DNA of 64,000 nt from Trifolium pratense (lineage: Eukaryota; Streptophyta; Magnoliopsida; Fabales; Fabaceae), in the NCBI RefSeq assembly GCF_020283565.1, contig NC_060060.1, forward strand, positions 57,397,257 through 57,461,256, given 5' to 3'. The number at the start of each line of letters is the position of its first letter. The stretch's first letter is position 1. Position numbers and translations under genes: made by a program. The notes beneath the pieces were generated by a model. That model did not search any database, was not told the DNA's origin, and was given only the letters and a program-made list of their open reading frames with translations. Below, one piece after another: positions 43,901 to 55,586 of the stretch.

Positions 43901-46900
43901 TGTTGTGTAAAAGGTGTTCTCTATTGATTCACATAAGGTATTGCACCTTATATAGGCAAGTACAAAGAGGGTTCAAGTTAGGCTTGAGTATAGTACACGA
44001 TTACCTAAGCTGCAAGTAACAATGGCCTAGGCTTGGCGCGCACCTGTCAGGTTGGCAAGGCCCAAATACAAGTTTATATCTAACATAGCCTCCCTTAAAC
44101 TATACTCCTATTACAAATCACCTATTACATTAAACAAACTACAAATGAAATTAGAAAATACTAGTAGCATCACATATGCTCAGTTTGTCTCTTCACATCA
44201 AGCTGATATACATTCCATCCTTTGCTAGCAGATAGTGTCAGTATAGCTCTTATTGTGTCCCGTCTAGCAACTAGTGCAAATACATCTCTATAATCAACAC
44301 CATGTTGTTGACTGTATCCTTTTGCTACAAGCTTGCTTTGTGCTTTTCAATTCTACCATTCTCATTGTATTTAGTTTTGAAAATCCATTTCACACCAATC
44401 TTTATGCTGCTACTTGGTAGATCAGTCAACACTCAAGTTCCATTGTTTTCAATACATTCAATCTCTTGATCCATAGCTTTTCTCCAAACTTCATATTTGG
44501 CTGCTTCTTCATAAGTGTTGGGATCATGGTTGTTAATGAAAACAACTAAATTGTGCAATTCAATGTCTTCAACCGGCTCCATGTTAGTAACAAAGTCTCT
44601 CATCCATCCAGGTGGTATTCTTGTTCTAGGTGAGATGATATGAGTGCCATCTTGGTCTCCATCAGAGCTAGTATCACTGACATGTTCAACAGTTTCTTCA
44701 ACAGTTTCACTACTTTCTCCAAGCTCAATAGCTTCTCCATCATTAATAGTTTGTTGAATTTCAAATTCTGCTTCATCATTGTTATTTGGCACTTCAGTGG
44801 CTTCTAGATCACTTATTTGAACTTTTGTAGCTTTACTTTGTTTTCATTCCCATCCTTTTGATTCATAAAAGATCACATCTCTACTAACAATTATAGGCCT
44901 TTGATTCTTAACTTACATCAAGATGAATACATTTGATGCTTTTTGGATCTAATTTCTTCCTTTGAGTATCTGAAACATGTGCGCTAAGCATCCAAAGATT
45001 TTGAAGTAGTGAACAAATGGTTTCATTTTTCTCCAACAATCTTCTGGTGTTACTTCTTTTACTAACATAGTTGGATTCTATTCAACACATATGTAGCCCA
45101 AATGACTGCTTATGGCCAAAACCTCTTAGGCACATCCTTTCCTGCCATCATGCTTTTGATCATATTCAAAATAGTTCTATTCTTTCTCTCTAAAACTCCA
45201 TTTTGCTGTGGAGTATAAGCTGCAGTAAGTTGTCTTTTGATTCCATGTTGACTGCAAAAATCATTAATTGCAGTTGATGTGAATTCATCACCTCTATCAG
45301 TTCTTAGACATTCAATTTGACAGTTTGACTCCTTCTCTACAATTGCTTTGATTTTTTTGAATGTGGACAGTGCACTAGACTTTTCTATGAGAGGATAGGT
45401 CCATGTCTTTCTACTAAAATCATCAGTAAAGGTTATGAAATACATGCTTCCTCCATTTGATGTAGGTTCGATAAGTCCAAAAATATTTGAGTAAATGAGT
45501 TGGAGTCTTTCTGTAGCTCTCCAATTTATAGTTTAGGTATAGAGTCTCTATGTTGATTGCCGACAATGCAGTTTTCATAGATTTCTATTGTTTCTTGCAG
45601 AATAGGGAACCCTTTAACTATTGATTTCTTTGCTAGAATACTCAAACCTTTAATGTTCAGGTGACCATATCTACAGTGCCACACTTGAGTTTGATTAGAA
45701 TTTGTAGCTTGAAGACACATTGGAGTGATTACTAAGGCATGAATTATATACGTTCTGTTAGTTGACATTTTTGTGGACATAAGCAGGCCTTTGCTTTCAT
45801 GATACACCTTGCAATTGTTCTTTGAAAACACAATTGTTAAATTCTTTTGTTGTAACTGTCCAATACTCAACAAATTGTTCTTTAGCCCAGGAAGATAATA
45901 CACACCAGTTATCACTTGCACTATACCTTCAATATGCATTTTCCCATGACTGACATCTCTGAATTCAATATCAACATCAAATAGTCATTCCTTCTTTCCT
46001 ACCATATGGTTGCTGCATCCAGAATCAACGAACCAAATGTCATGTTTTAATTCACTGTTGATTGGTTCTTTCAACTTTTCTTGCGCCACAAGCAAGACTT
46101 CATCATATTCATCAAACTCAGCATAATTTGCCTCTTCCCAGGTTGGACATTCACTTTGATAATGCCCAAGTTTGTGACATCTATAACACTCAACAAGATC
46201 TTTATTTTGTTGTCTACCTCTGCCTTTACCACCCCTTGAATTATTCTTGCCTCTCTGTCTTCCTCCACCTCTTCCATAAGATACTTTCAAAGCTTGTTCT
46301 TCATCCTTGATTTGCACAAGTTTCATTCTTTTCTCATGAACTAATAGACTACTTTTGCAATACATCAATTGTAAGAGTAGTTACATCATTAGACTCTTCT
46401 ATCGAACATTCACTCATGGATCTCAAAACCTTCTCTACATCTTTTGTTTGATCCATAGTTTCACCATGTGCTGTCATCTTGTTGGCAATAGTTAAAGTTC
46501 TTGAAAAGTAATCAGTTACAGATTCATTGTCTTTCATCCGCAACATTTCAAATTCTTTGCTCAATGCTTGAAGCTGAGCCCTTTTAACCTTTGTTGAGCC
46601 TTGCTACTTCTTTCTCATAGATTCCCAAATGTCACGAGCAGTGTTACGTTCAAGAATTGTTTCCAAGATTGAACGTTCAATAGATTGAAAAAGAAAGTTC
46701 TTGGCCTTCAAATCTCTGAGCTTGCTTTCATCTGCAAGTTTTGTCTGTTCTGATGTTGCATTCGCAGGAGAAACGATGATGCCATCTTCAATTTGACTCC
46801 AATATTCTTTTGATCGAAGCAAATTTTCCATAAGCATATAGACCAATGATCATAATGTCCATCGAATTTGGGAATTGAAGGTTGCATATAGTTGGAAGAT

Positions 46901-47220
46901 TCGGCCATGAGGTTAGGGATGAAGATCGAAAGGATGAATCAAGAAGGAAGATGAAGATTGGGAAGAAAACAGTTGTAACATAAAACAACAAGAGCGCGCG
47001 GCGGCGCGTGCGTTCCAACCGCGTTTGATGTATGCAGGACCCTTGAGGGCTACTGTTGTGTAATAGGTGTTCTTTATTGATTCACATAAGGTATTGCACC
47101 TTATATAGCCAGGTACAAAGAAGGTTCAAGTTAGGCTTGAGTATAGTACATGACTACCTAAGCTGCAAGTAACTATGGCCTAGACTTGGCGCACGCCTGT
47201 GAGCAAGTTTATATCTAACA
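43901..47220 (-). mobile_element. Ty1-copia retrotransposon, internally deleted (unit 2)
   Basis: Paralogue of 11016-14273 with LTRs at 47054-47220 and 43901-44085. It shares the gag frameshift and the loss of most of RT and RNase H. It retains small segments that unit 1 lost, for example a 45-bp stretch near 45757-45801 and 24 bp near 46400-46425, so these deletions happened in unit 1 after duplication. Confidence 0.88.
44220..46908 (-). pseudogene. Copia gag-pol relic (unit 2)
   Basis: Domain order as in unit 1, but better preserved in integrase. The core at 45110-45445 has the three catalytic acidic sites in TFTDDFSRK, RTDRGDEF and QQNGVLERKNRT. The zinc knuckle is CYRCHKLGHYQSEC (near 46150-46195) and the protease motif DSGCSNHM (near 46005). 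The pre-integrase domain is WHCRYGHLN. RT ends after block 1, and the same deletion as in unit 1 removes YVDD and RNase H. Confidence 0.88.
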
Positions 47221-47545
47221 TGCAGCATATAATTTCTTGCCCTTATCCTCCCTAATGTTTACTTTATGTGGGTGCAACCACTTACAAACCGCAATATTAT
47301 GATCAATTACTTTGCAATGAGAACAAAATTTAGGTAACTTTTCTTAAATAATTCCTAAGTTGAACGTGTATCCTTCACGCTCCACCATAATTTCATCAAA
47401 TATACGTTGGAAAAGATCCATGACTATTAAAATACGAGCATAATGCCCAAATGCTCTATTTTTTGTGGATTCACCAAGAGAAAAATGTGTATCAGTTGCA
47501 CTTGCAATATCAAAAAGTGTGCACTGACACCAGTATCATTGAGCC
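47221..47545 (-). pseudogene. DUF4283 / CCHC zinc-knuckle relic of a LINE ORF1-type gene (unit 2)
   Basis: Minus strand reads FDIASATDTHFSLGES, RAFGHYARILIVMDLFQRIF, then, after an in-frame stop, KFCSHCKVIDHNIAVCKWLHP. The latter holds a CX2CX4HX4C knuckle. DUF4283 followed by this zf-CCHC_4 type knuckle is typical of ORF1 of plant LINEs. It is truncated at its N-terminal side where CACTA-derived sequence begins. Confidence 0.75.
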
Positions 47546-47639
47546 AATTCTATGAGACGAATCCATATTTATGCATGATAAAACGAATTAAACGAATAAA
47601 ATAATAGAATAAAACGAATAAAAAAAAGAAAAGTGTGCA

Positions 47640-49564
47640 ATAAAAAAAAATCTCTTTATCTTGGCCACCGAAAATTTCTAAATCGTTATCATCCATATCG
47701 TAGATTGCGAAAAGCTTTTGACGGAGACCAAGAGAATGGTGTTGCTCCAACGCCCTTAACTGGAGAGGAAGTTTATGAACGACAACGAGACATTAATGTT
47801 GTCTTCGGAAAGTGCCAAAAGCCAAAAGGGAGAGTGCCAAAAGCGAAAGTGCCAAAAGCCGAAAGTGAAAGTGTCAAAAGGAAAAAGCAGCCTGTTGTGA
47901 AAAGTATATGGAAAAAGAGGTCAGTGTTCTTTGATCTTCCATATTGGTCTAGTCTTGATGTAAGACATTGTATTGATGTGATGCACGTGGAGAAAAATGT
48001 ATGTGATAGTGTAATTGGAACACTTCTCGACATTAAAGGCAAGACAAAAGATGGTGCACATGCTCGTCTTGATATGGATTTGATGGGTATACGACAAGAG
48101 TTATTACCACAAAAAATCAATGACAAGACATATTTGCCTCCCGCGTGTCACACTTTGTCTAAAGACGAGAAAACAAGTTTTTGCAAGTGTTTACAAAGTA
48201 TCAAAGTGCCACATGGTTACTCGTCAAATGTCAAGAGCCTTGTATCAATGAAAGATCTCAAATTAATCGGCTTAAAATCTCATGATTGTCATGTCTTGAT
48301 GCAACAACTACTACCTGTGGCTATTCGTGGGATATTGCCCGATAATGTTAGGAAAGCTATATGCAGGTTGTGCTTATTCTTCAATGCAATATGTTGTAAA
48401 GCAATTGATCCATTGAAGTTAGACGAGTTGGAAAACGAAGCTGCAGTTATCTTGTGTCAATTGGAGATGTATTTTCCTCCTTCATTTTTTGACATTATGG
48501 TTCATTTGATTGTTCATCTAGTAAGGGAGATTAGATTGTGTGGCCCAATTTATTTACGGTGGATGTATCCAATAGAGCGATACATGAAGATCCTAAAAGG
48601 GTATACAAAAAACCCACACCGTCCGGAAGCTTCGATTGTTGAGAGGTACATTGCAGAAGAAGCTATTGAGTTTTGTTCAAACTATTTGTCAGAAGTGGAT
48701 GCTATAGGGGTTCCCAAGTCTCGTCATGATGGAAGATGTGACGGTGTGGGCACGCAAGGTTTAAATGTCAAGAGCATGCATATTGATATAATTCTTCAAG
48801 CGCATTTGTATATATTGAATAACACTGATGAAGTTCAACCTTACTTGTCTGCTCACAAAAGCATCATAAAGAAAATGCACGATAAGATGAATGAAAAATG
48901 GGTGTTAAGAGAGCATAATAAGAAATTCTCAGAGTGGTTTAAAGAAAAGGTCTGCCAAGATGATAGTGTTTCCGATACAATAAAGTGGTTGTCCTATGAG
49001 CCTAAATGTAACATATTGACTTGGAGTGCATATGATATTAACAAAACTTCCTTTTATACAAAATCAAAGGATGACCGCAGTACCATGCAAAATAGTGGGG
49101 TTATGATTGTGGCAGAGTCCATGCACTTCTCTAGTTCCAAAGATAAAAATCCGGTTATGGCATCTACACCCTACTTTGGGGTGATTGAAGAGATCTGGGA
49201 GGTTGATTACGTTGTGTTTAAAGTGCCTTTATTTAAATGTAAATGGATTGATATCAACAATGGTGTGAGAATTGATGAATTAGGATTTACAATAGTTGAT
49301 CTTTGCAAGTTAGCTTATAAAGACGAACCTTTCATCATGGCATCCCAAGCAAAACAGGTGTTTTATGTCAAAGATCCTTCTAATGAACGGTGGTCGGTGG
49401 TTCTACAAGGAAAAAATGTGCATGGTAGTTATGAAAATCAAGAGCTTGATATTTCCGAAATTCCTCCTTTCTCATCAGATGTGCCTACCTTCATTGAAGA
49501 AAACGAAGAGGATGATGTGCATGCAGCTATTCGTTTAGATCATGACGAAGGAATATGGGATTAG
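47640..49564 (+). pseudogene. CACTA transposase (tnp2), N-terminally truncated
   Basis: An open frame of about 640 codons. Order: YLGHRKFL and HPYRRLRKAFDG of the tnp2 transposase (PF02992), then LPYWSSLDVRHCIDVMHVEKNV, the end of the tnp2 domain with conserved DVMHVEKNV. DUF4218 follows (LLPVAIRGILPDNVRKAICRL; CGPIYLRWMYPIERYMKILKG; EASIVERYIAEEAIEFCS), then DUF4216 (YFGVIEEIWEVDYVVFKVPLF; VFYVKDPSNERWSVVLQG). It ends at 49564. The usual N-terminal transposase-associated zinc-binding domain and the first catalytic strands are missing, so the gene cannot give a complete enzyme, although what remains has no stop or frameshift. Confidence 0.9.
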
Positions 49565-49944
49565 AGAAGAAAAAGCTGCAGATGCTAGCATATCATTGCT
49601 TTTCTCCTTTTATTTTGATTATGTTTTGATGTGCTGTTTATGTAATGCATCTGTAATGTTTTGAATATGTACTGTTAGTTTTTAGCTTTTATGTTTTGAA
49701 AAAAAACTTCTGCTACTGCTGTATTGTTTAAATACTTGAACCTTAAGAAATCTGTTTTGAGATTCTGGGCAATATAACTTATGTTTAATTATGAGCTTGT
49801 GCTTATTTTTTTTTCTGCATAATTTGATATTTAAAATGGTTAGAACCATTTTCTGCATAATTTTTTTTTCTGCATAATTTTTTCTGCATAATCTGATTCA
49901 ACCGACAATATAACTTTTTTGTGTTTTGTGTAAACAGATACGAT
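49565..49944. other. Spacer between CACTA genes
   Basis: AT-rich. Ends in TGTAAACAG at 49929-49937, a good 3' splice site eight bases before the ATG of the next gene, so a 5' UTR intron is likely. Confidence 0.5.
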
Positions 49945-52900
49945 ATGGCTGATTCAACCGACAACTCTGCTGAAACTAGTCAACGTAATAAAAAAAGTGT
50001 TAGAGGTCCCACTATGTTGAAAGCAATTGAAAACGTTCGTAAAACGGGTATAAAGATCCCTCTCCAGTTTGATCTAGAAACTGGAGAGTGTTATGGTAAC
50101 AATGCCTCCCATTTTAAGAGTTACGTAGCACTTCTTACTCGAGAAAGATGCAGTATTGCGAAAGAGTTGTGGAAACATATACCTGAAGGAGTAAAAAATG
50201 CTATGTGGACAGATATTAAGGTATTTGAAATTCAACATTTTGTTATATTTTATTATCATATCAAATACATCTTATGCTAACACCAAATTTTTTAATGTAA
50301 ATATTTTAGGCTATTTTTGTTATACCCGAGTTTGATGATGCAAAAAGGAATGATCATTTTAAGAAAATATGGTTTCACTATGCGGCGGAGCGGTGGAAAG
50401 ATTTTAAATCACGGTTGACTAGAACTTATATCACAGACCCCAAACAAGATGACGTTCCTCCATACGTCAAGTATCCTTACATCAAAAAAGATATATGGGA
50501 AGAGTTTGTGAAGTATCGACAGACCTCTGATTTTAAGGTTAGTGTAATTTCAAAATCATTAAACTGTGTTGACTGCTGCTACTGCTGCTACTGTGTTAAA
50601 TATTGTGTTTTGTGATTTGTGATTTTGTGATTTTTATGTCTTGACTGCTGCTACTGCGCTAAAACCGCGCTAAAACTGCGCTAAAACCGCGCGAAAACTG
50701 CTGTTTCTGTCTTTAACATTGCCTAAAACTGTGATTCTGCTGAAACTGCGTTAAAACATTGCCTAAACTGCTGAAACTGTGACTGAAACTGTCTTTAACA
50801 TTGTTGGTAGTCTGCTGAAACTTGACTGAAACTGAAACTTGACTGAAACTTGACTGAAACTGTCTTTAACATTGCCTAAGTCTGCTGAAACTGCTGAAAC
50901 TGCTGAATGTGATTTTTACATTACTAATTATTTGAGTTTATAATAGGAAAAAAGTCAAAAGGGTAGGGAGAATCATGCAAAGAATGTTTACCCACATGTA
51001 TTATCCCGTGGAGGGTATAAGAGGCTCGAGGAGCAGATGATCAATGAAAAGAGATTGTCCTTATCGAAAGATAGTTCTGGCTTAACTGATGATGATCGTC
51101 ATCCATCTCCACCGGAACGCTATGAGACATGGACGAGAGCACGACAAAAGAAAGGGGGAGAATTCACATCCGAGCCTGTAAAAAAAGTTGCTGAGAAAAT
51201 TGTAAGTAACATTATAATCATGCTTTTGCTTCAAGTAACACAATTATTTACTATATTGTGACTTTGTTTGTGCATGTTGTAGGAGAAAATTGTTGAAGAC
51301 TCAAAAAAGGGTGACTTTGTTCCAACGGGACGTCACGATGTCCTAACAGAAGCCATTGGAACACCTGAGCATGGTGGTAGTGTTCGTGGTGTTGGAAAAA
51401 AACATAACATTACCACTTACTGGGGAAGATCAAAGGTTTCACGTCAAAGTCAAGGTATAGATGTCAAAGAGCAACTAGCAGCATTTAAAGCAGATTTGGA
51501 AGCTAAGTTTGAGGAAAAGTTGGCGCAAGAGCGTAAGATGATGCAAGATTCTCTTATGGAGACACTAAAGTCCATGGGTTTATCCCAAACCTCTGATACA
51601 AATAATAGAGTCATGGTACCTGAAGCGCAAACTGAACAACTTGTTGTCACCGGAAGCGCAAAAGGGAGTTGTTCTCCTGCACCGGTCAAGATGCAAAATG
51701 AACTCAAGGAGGTTGTTGTCACTGAAAGCGCAAAAGGAAGTTGTTCTCCTGCACCGGTAGCAGAGGCTCAAGATAACATGGACGATGTTCAGAAATTGTT
51801 AATCATGGTTCTGAAAAGGGGTGAGGATCATTTGGATGTAGAATTAATTCATTGTTCAATGTGTACTAATTTTCTCATGTCTTGCAAGTGTATAAGAGAG
51901 TTGTTGGTGGGTTCTATTTGGCTCGACATGAGTACTCTAAGTGTTTGGTGCTCGTAAGTGTACTTTCTTATTTACTACTATCTCAATATCTGTTAATATG
52001 TTATATATCTCTCCTAACTTTAAAATTATATTCAGGTACATTCATCGTTTATGCATTGAAAACAACACCACAAATGTATATGGAATTTTGGAACCAACTT
52101 TTCTGAACATTGTTGGTGATGCTGGGAAAAAAAGTGATCAGAGAATATCTCAAAGTAAATGCAAGAAATACATCCAGCATAAGTTACAAAATGAAAAGAA
52201 AGAGTGTCAATTATTACCATTTAACCATGGGTAAGTTTGTATGAATTTGTGTATTTTTTTAATACTTATTTATTTTTTATAACTCATAGTTATTAACAAT
52301 ATAATACTGTTCTTCCACGCACGCGTACAGAGGACATTGGCAGTTGATAATACTTTGTCCAAAGATAAATACCGTGGTTGTTATTTGTTCACTACATTGG
52401 AAACTTAATCCAATAATGGAGAAAATTGTTTCAAGGTAATTAAGTTTATACTTTAGGGGTTTTGGTTATATACTATAAACATAAATTATTACAAATTTTA
52501 TATGATTTTATGCGGCTTTTTTTTCTTATGAATTAGTGTTTTTACGGTTGATCAAATGGCGAATGGCAATAGAAAGAACAATACCGTATGGCTTTATCCA
52601 CAAGTAAGTGTGGTATTCTAACTTTATATATATTTACTTTTTTGATAAGTAAGTGTGGTATTTTTTGATCAAATGTTACTATATATAATTTGTAGGCGAG
52701 GAAACAATATAATTCAAATGACTGTGGATACTATGTAATGAAAAATATGTTGGACATTGTCACTGCTAAGATAACTGATTCTTGGATGGAGGTAATAATT
52801 TTTATTTTTTATACATCAATAATTTTTTATAACCGAGTCAAGAATAGTTTTATATTATTATTTACTTATTGTAGGTATTTAATGACCCAAAAGAGTTAAC

Positions 52901-52967
52901 AGCTGAGGAGATGTATGAATTGCGATTACGTTGGTCAACATATTTTTTGGAGTTATTGGAGGGTTAA
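49945..52967 (+). CDS. CACTA accessory protein with C-terminal Ulp1-like domain, nine exons
   Basis: Exons that I can splice by GT-AG with continuous frame: 49945-50220, 50310-50537, 50947-51201, 51283-51953, 52036-52230, 52331-52435, 52537-52603, 52696-52791, 52875-52967, giving 661 codons plus stop. The N-terminal part (exons 1-3) is the plant transposase (Ptta/En/Spm, TNPA-like) type, with GPTMLKAIENVRKTG, WFHYAAERWKDFKSRLTRTYI and SPPERYETWTRAR. Exon 4 has a coiled coil and two copies of SAKGSCSPAPV. The C-terminus resembles Ulp1 peptidases (PF02902): GHWQLIILCP with the His, and NSNDCGYYVM with the Cys. At the usual DS(L) position it reads CSL, so the catalytic Asp is replaced by Cys. 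Whether it cleaves SUMO or only binds is unknown. Confidence 0.85.
50640..50915. repeat. Degenerate CTGAAACT / CTAAAACTGCG array in intron 2
   Basis: Many short variants of CTGCGCTAAAAC and TGACTGAAACTG, in direct orientation, within the second intron of the accessory gene. It looks like slippage-driven simple sequence. Confidence 0.7.
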
Positions 52968-53288
52968 GATTTATCTGGTGAGTTATAGAATAGTTAATTA
53001 TTTGAACTTTGTTTTTGCAAATTGGTCTATTCAATACATTGCAGCAATTTTAGTTTACACTTGTTTATTTGAACTTTGTTTCTGTCAAATTTGAGATTCT
53101 GCAGGGTGATGAATTGGTTATTAGCTTTAGTTTGAGTCTTGGAAGCAGATCAGGTGATGGAATTGGTATTTTGGCTCGGATGTGCATCTCACTGTTTTGG
53201 ACTGTTTATTTTGGACTATTTTAGGATGGTTTTATATGAAGGAATTGGTATTAGAATTGGTATTTTTGTGATGGAATTGGCATACATA

Positions 53289-53728
53289 CCACTACCGGTA
53301 TTTACAAATACCGGTAGTGGAATCCCAGATTCTAAAAAAAAAAAAATGAAAACCATACATACCACTACCGGTATTTGTAAATACCGGTAGTGGAATCCCA
53401 GACTCTTAAAAAAAAAAAATGAAAACCATACATACCACTACCGGTATTTGTAAATACCGGTAGTGGAATCCCAGACTCTAAAAAAAAAAAATGAAAACTA
53501 TACATACCACTACCGGTATTTACAAATACCGGTAGTGGAATCCCAGACTCTAAAAAAAAAAAAATGAAAACCATACATACCACTACGGATATTGAAAATA
53601 CCCGTAGTGGAATCTCATACATACCACTACCGGTATTTGTAAAAACCGTCGTGGAATCCTCATAAATTTAATTAATAATACAGTAGAAACCTGACATACC
53701 ACGACGGGTATAAAAAGACCCGTCGTGG
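53289..53728. repeat. CACTA subterminal palindromes, 73-bp spacing
   Basis: 32-bp palindromes built of CCACTACCGGTATTT and its complement at 53289-53320, 53362-53393, 53435-53466 and 53507-53538. Variant forms follow at 53580-53610, 53624-53654 and 53699-53728. The first five are 72-73 bp apart, joined by GAATCCCAGACTCT and an A10-12 tract. Each palindrome begins with CCACTA, echoing the CACTA terminus. In En/Spm such repeats bind the TNPA-type protein. Confidence 0.9.
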
Positions 53729-53827
53729 AAAGTATTGACTTACAACGACGAGTGTGTTTACTACCGGCCGCGGCCAGTAGTGGAATCCCTATTTGGCCGG
53801 TAGTGGAATCCCCTTTCTGCACTAGTG

Positions 53828-54135
53828 TTAATTGCATTTTTGATCCCTTATCTTTTAAAAGTTTCAAGTTGGTCCCTTATCTTTTCTGCAGGTTTCATGT
53901 TAGTCTCTCCCGTCAAATTTTTCACAATTACCGTTAAATTTGGACACGTGACAAACGAAAACCACACTTGGAAAGATGACACGTGTCCAAATTTAACGGT
54001 AATAGTGAAAAATTTGACGGGAGGGACCAACTTGAAACCTGTAGAAAAGATATAAGGGACCAACTTGAAACTTTTAAAAGATAAGAGACTAACTTGAAAC
54101 CTAAAATAAAGATAAGAGACTAAAGGTGTAATTAA
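53828..54135. mobile_element. Foldback element with about 120-bp arms
   Basis: Starts TTAATTGCA and ends TGTAATTAA. The left arm (CCCTTATCTTTT...TTACCGTTAAATTTGGACACGTG, to about 53949) is matched by the right arm (CACGTGTCCAAATTTAACGGTAA... from about 53981) over most of its length. The loop is about 30 bp. It abuts the CACTA terminus directly, so the CACTA probably inserted at its left tip. The class is uncertain (foldback MITE). Confidence 0.75.
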
Positions 54136-54357
54136 CCTTTAATTTAAAGACAAAACTTACATACAGTACCATAGGTACTGTTCATACTGTTTTCCAATCA
54201 GAGGTGGACACGTGTATGTTTTTATCTTTAGACTTCAACATCGTTAATTATTAGATCGACCATCTTTTTATTCATATCCTTATATCTTAAATAAAGCTCA
54301 ATGATCCTTATAACAGATACAATTATAATTTGTTGTCATCGGAAAATCTTAATTTGA
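54136..54357. other. 3' flank of KTI-C'
   Basis: From about 54168 (GGTACTGTTCATACT) colinear with the unit 1 sequence starting at about 14366. Non-coding. Confidence 0.5.
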
Positions 54358-54948
54358 TCAAGCCTCTTGGAACTTAACTTTGAAGGGAACATTAGTGAGA
54401 GCCAAACGCATTTCCATATTCTTATACCTATAATACCCAACATCTTTGCATACATGCTTGCAAGAAGGACACACATTAGGACAATAGACCAACTTATAAG
54501 CATCGTCGTACTTCTCAATCTTGAACCAACTGTGAATTGAATTCGATCCCGGATGGCCTAATATACCACCGGTGGTCAGAAATGTTTCTTCCTTCGAAAA
54601 AGGATCAATCTTCCAAACTACGGAACAGTTGGGACACCTATTATCACCATTAGCTAGCATTATATTGAGATCAGTGGAGACACGAATAACACCTTTAACG
54701 GGTGCAATCCTTAGTGGTAAGCCTTGACTATGTTTCACAATTACTACATGAAAAGGGCAAGTTTCATCGGTATTTACAACGTCAATGTATCCACCATTGG
54801 CGGGGATGATGTAGTAATCGGCATCAAGTCGAAGCTTCTTCCCCGATATGTCGAGGACTTGTTCAAGTGAAGGTTTAGCCGATCCAAGTAGTGGTTGTGA
54901 GGACAAGGTAAGGAGAAGGAGAAGTACTAGCATTGTTGTACTCTTCAT
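54358..54948 (-). CDS. Kunitz-type trypsin inhibitor KTI-C' (unit 2 copy)
   Basis: 196 residues, identical to KTI-C except for Arg to Cys in CPN(R/C)SVVW. This adds an odd cysteine two residues beyond the Cys86-type position of disulfide 1. The ATG at 54948 (MKSTTM) is chosen by homology and because it starts the signal peptide. The frame is also open 36 bp further upstream. The Kunitz signature VLDISGKKLRLDADYYI, the shortened APVKGVIR segment and the four-cysteine loop CPNVCPSCKHVC are unchanged. The extra cysteine could mispair or allow a dimer, but this is speculation. Confidence 0.95.
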   Translation of the reverse strand: MKSTTMLVLLLLLTLSSQPLLGSAKPSLEQVLDISGKKLRLDADYYIIPANGGYIDVVNTDETCPFHVVIVKHSQGLPLRIAPVKGVIRVSTDLNIMLANGDNRCPNCSVVWKIDPFSKEETFLTTGGILGHPGSNSIHSWFKIEKYDDAYKLVYCPNVCPSCKHVCKDVGYYRYKNMEMRLALTNVPFKVKFQEA

Positions 54949-55040
54949 TGTTTTTTTTTTTTGTTTGTATGTATTATGTTTCAACTTTCAAGTACTTTGT
55001 GTTTGTTTTGATTATGAATGGAGTTGATAGGAGATATCAT

Positions 55041-55054
55041 CAATTATATTTATA
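55041..55054 (-). promoter_or_regulatory. TATA box of KTI-C'
   Basis: Same TATAAATATAATTG word and distance as KTI-C. Confidence 0.7.
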
Positions 55055-55125
55055 CTACTACTACAATTCTTATCTATGGATTCATAAATATTCAAGCTAG
55101 ATCTGTGGTCAATGATTTAGAGTAC

Positions 55126-55139
55126 GATACAATTGGCTA
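55126..55139 (-). promoter_or_regulatory. Shared KTI upstream element (GATACAATTGGCTA)
   Basis: Identical to 15823-15836. Confidence 0.55.
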
Positions 55140-55581
55140 ATATGTTTTTTTTACAATACGATCGATTGGTATAATTTGTTTTAAGTATTTCCTTCAAAAT
55201 CTATATGCTTGTTCTGTTTTAAAATCTATGGTTGCTAAGTCTCAATGTCTTTTAAAATATTAATAAAAATATTACTATAGTATATGGTTTTTTTTGGGTG
55301 TAAATAGTACATGGGTCTTTAACAAATCAAGCCTTAAACTAAGACATGACGTGTAGGAAACAGAGTGCATCTTTCCTAACAAATCGATCCTCAATAATTT
55401 ATATTTTACTATACTTTTTCTTTGAGTAGTTTACTAGATATTTTTTTTATTATAAGTAGACAATTAGGACTCCATATATTTTGTCCACATAAATACAGCT
55501 AAGTTGGTGTTCTATGCCACTCTATGAGTTTGATTTTACAAATCTAACTAATAGAATGTGACACCATGTACCACACCATTT

Positions 55582-55586
55582 CAATT
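55582..55586. other. Empty site of the Athila-like insertion
   Basis: A single CAATT between flanks that match both sides of the 10.7-kb insertion in unit 1 (CACACCATTT left, CATTCAAACTTATT right). Confidence 0.93.

Larger units (their letters stand above)
47546..53827 (+). mobile_element. CACTA (En/Spm-type) DNA transposon, 5'-truncated
   Basis: Contains a tnp2-type transposase C-terminal two-thirds, a nine-exon accessory gene ending in a Ulp1-like domain, palindromic subterminal repeats and the right terminus CTTTCTGCACTAGTG (complement CACTAGTGCAGAAAG) ending at 53827. No matching left terminus is in the window. The transposase frame opens abruptly near 47640, after an A-rich stretch next to the LINE relic. 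The 5' end is therefore lost, and the exact left border is uncertain by about 100 bp. Confidence 0.88.

Noticed and set aside
53289..53728. Regularly spaced palindromic repeats resembling a CRISPR array
   Set aside because: The DNA is a plant nuclear CACTA element. The repeats are subterminal palindromes separated by a constant A-rich linker, not by unique spacers.
53828..54135. Long hairpin as a transcription terminator or microRNA precursor
   Set aside because: It has transposon-like tips and arms of about 120 bp with near-perfect pairing. No miRNA-like asymmetry can be judged without small RNA data.
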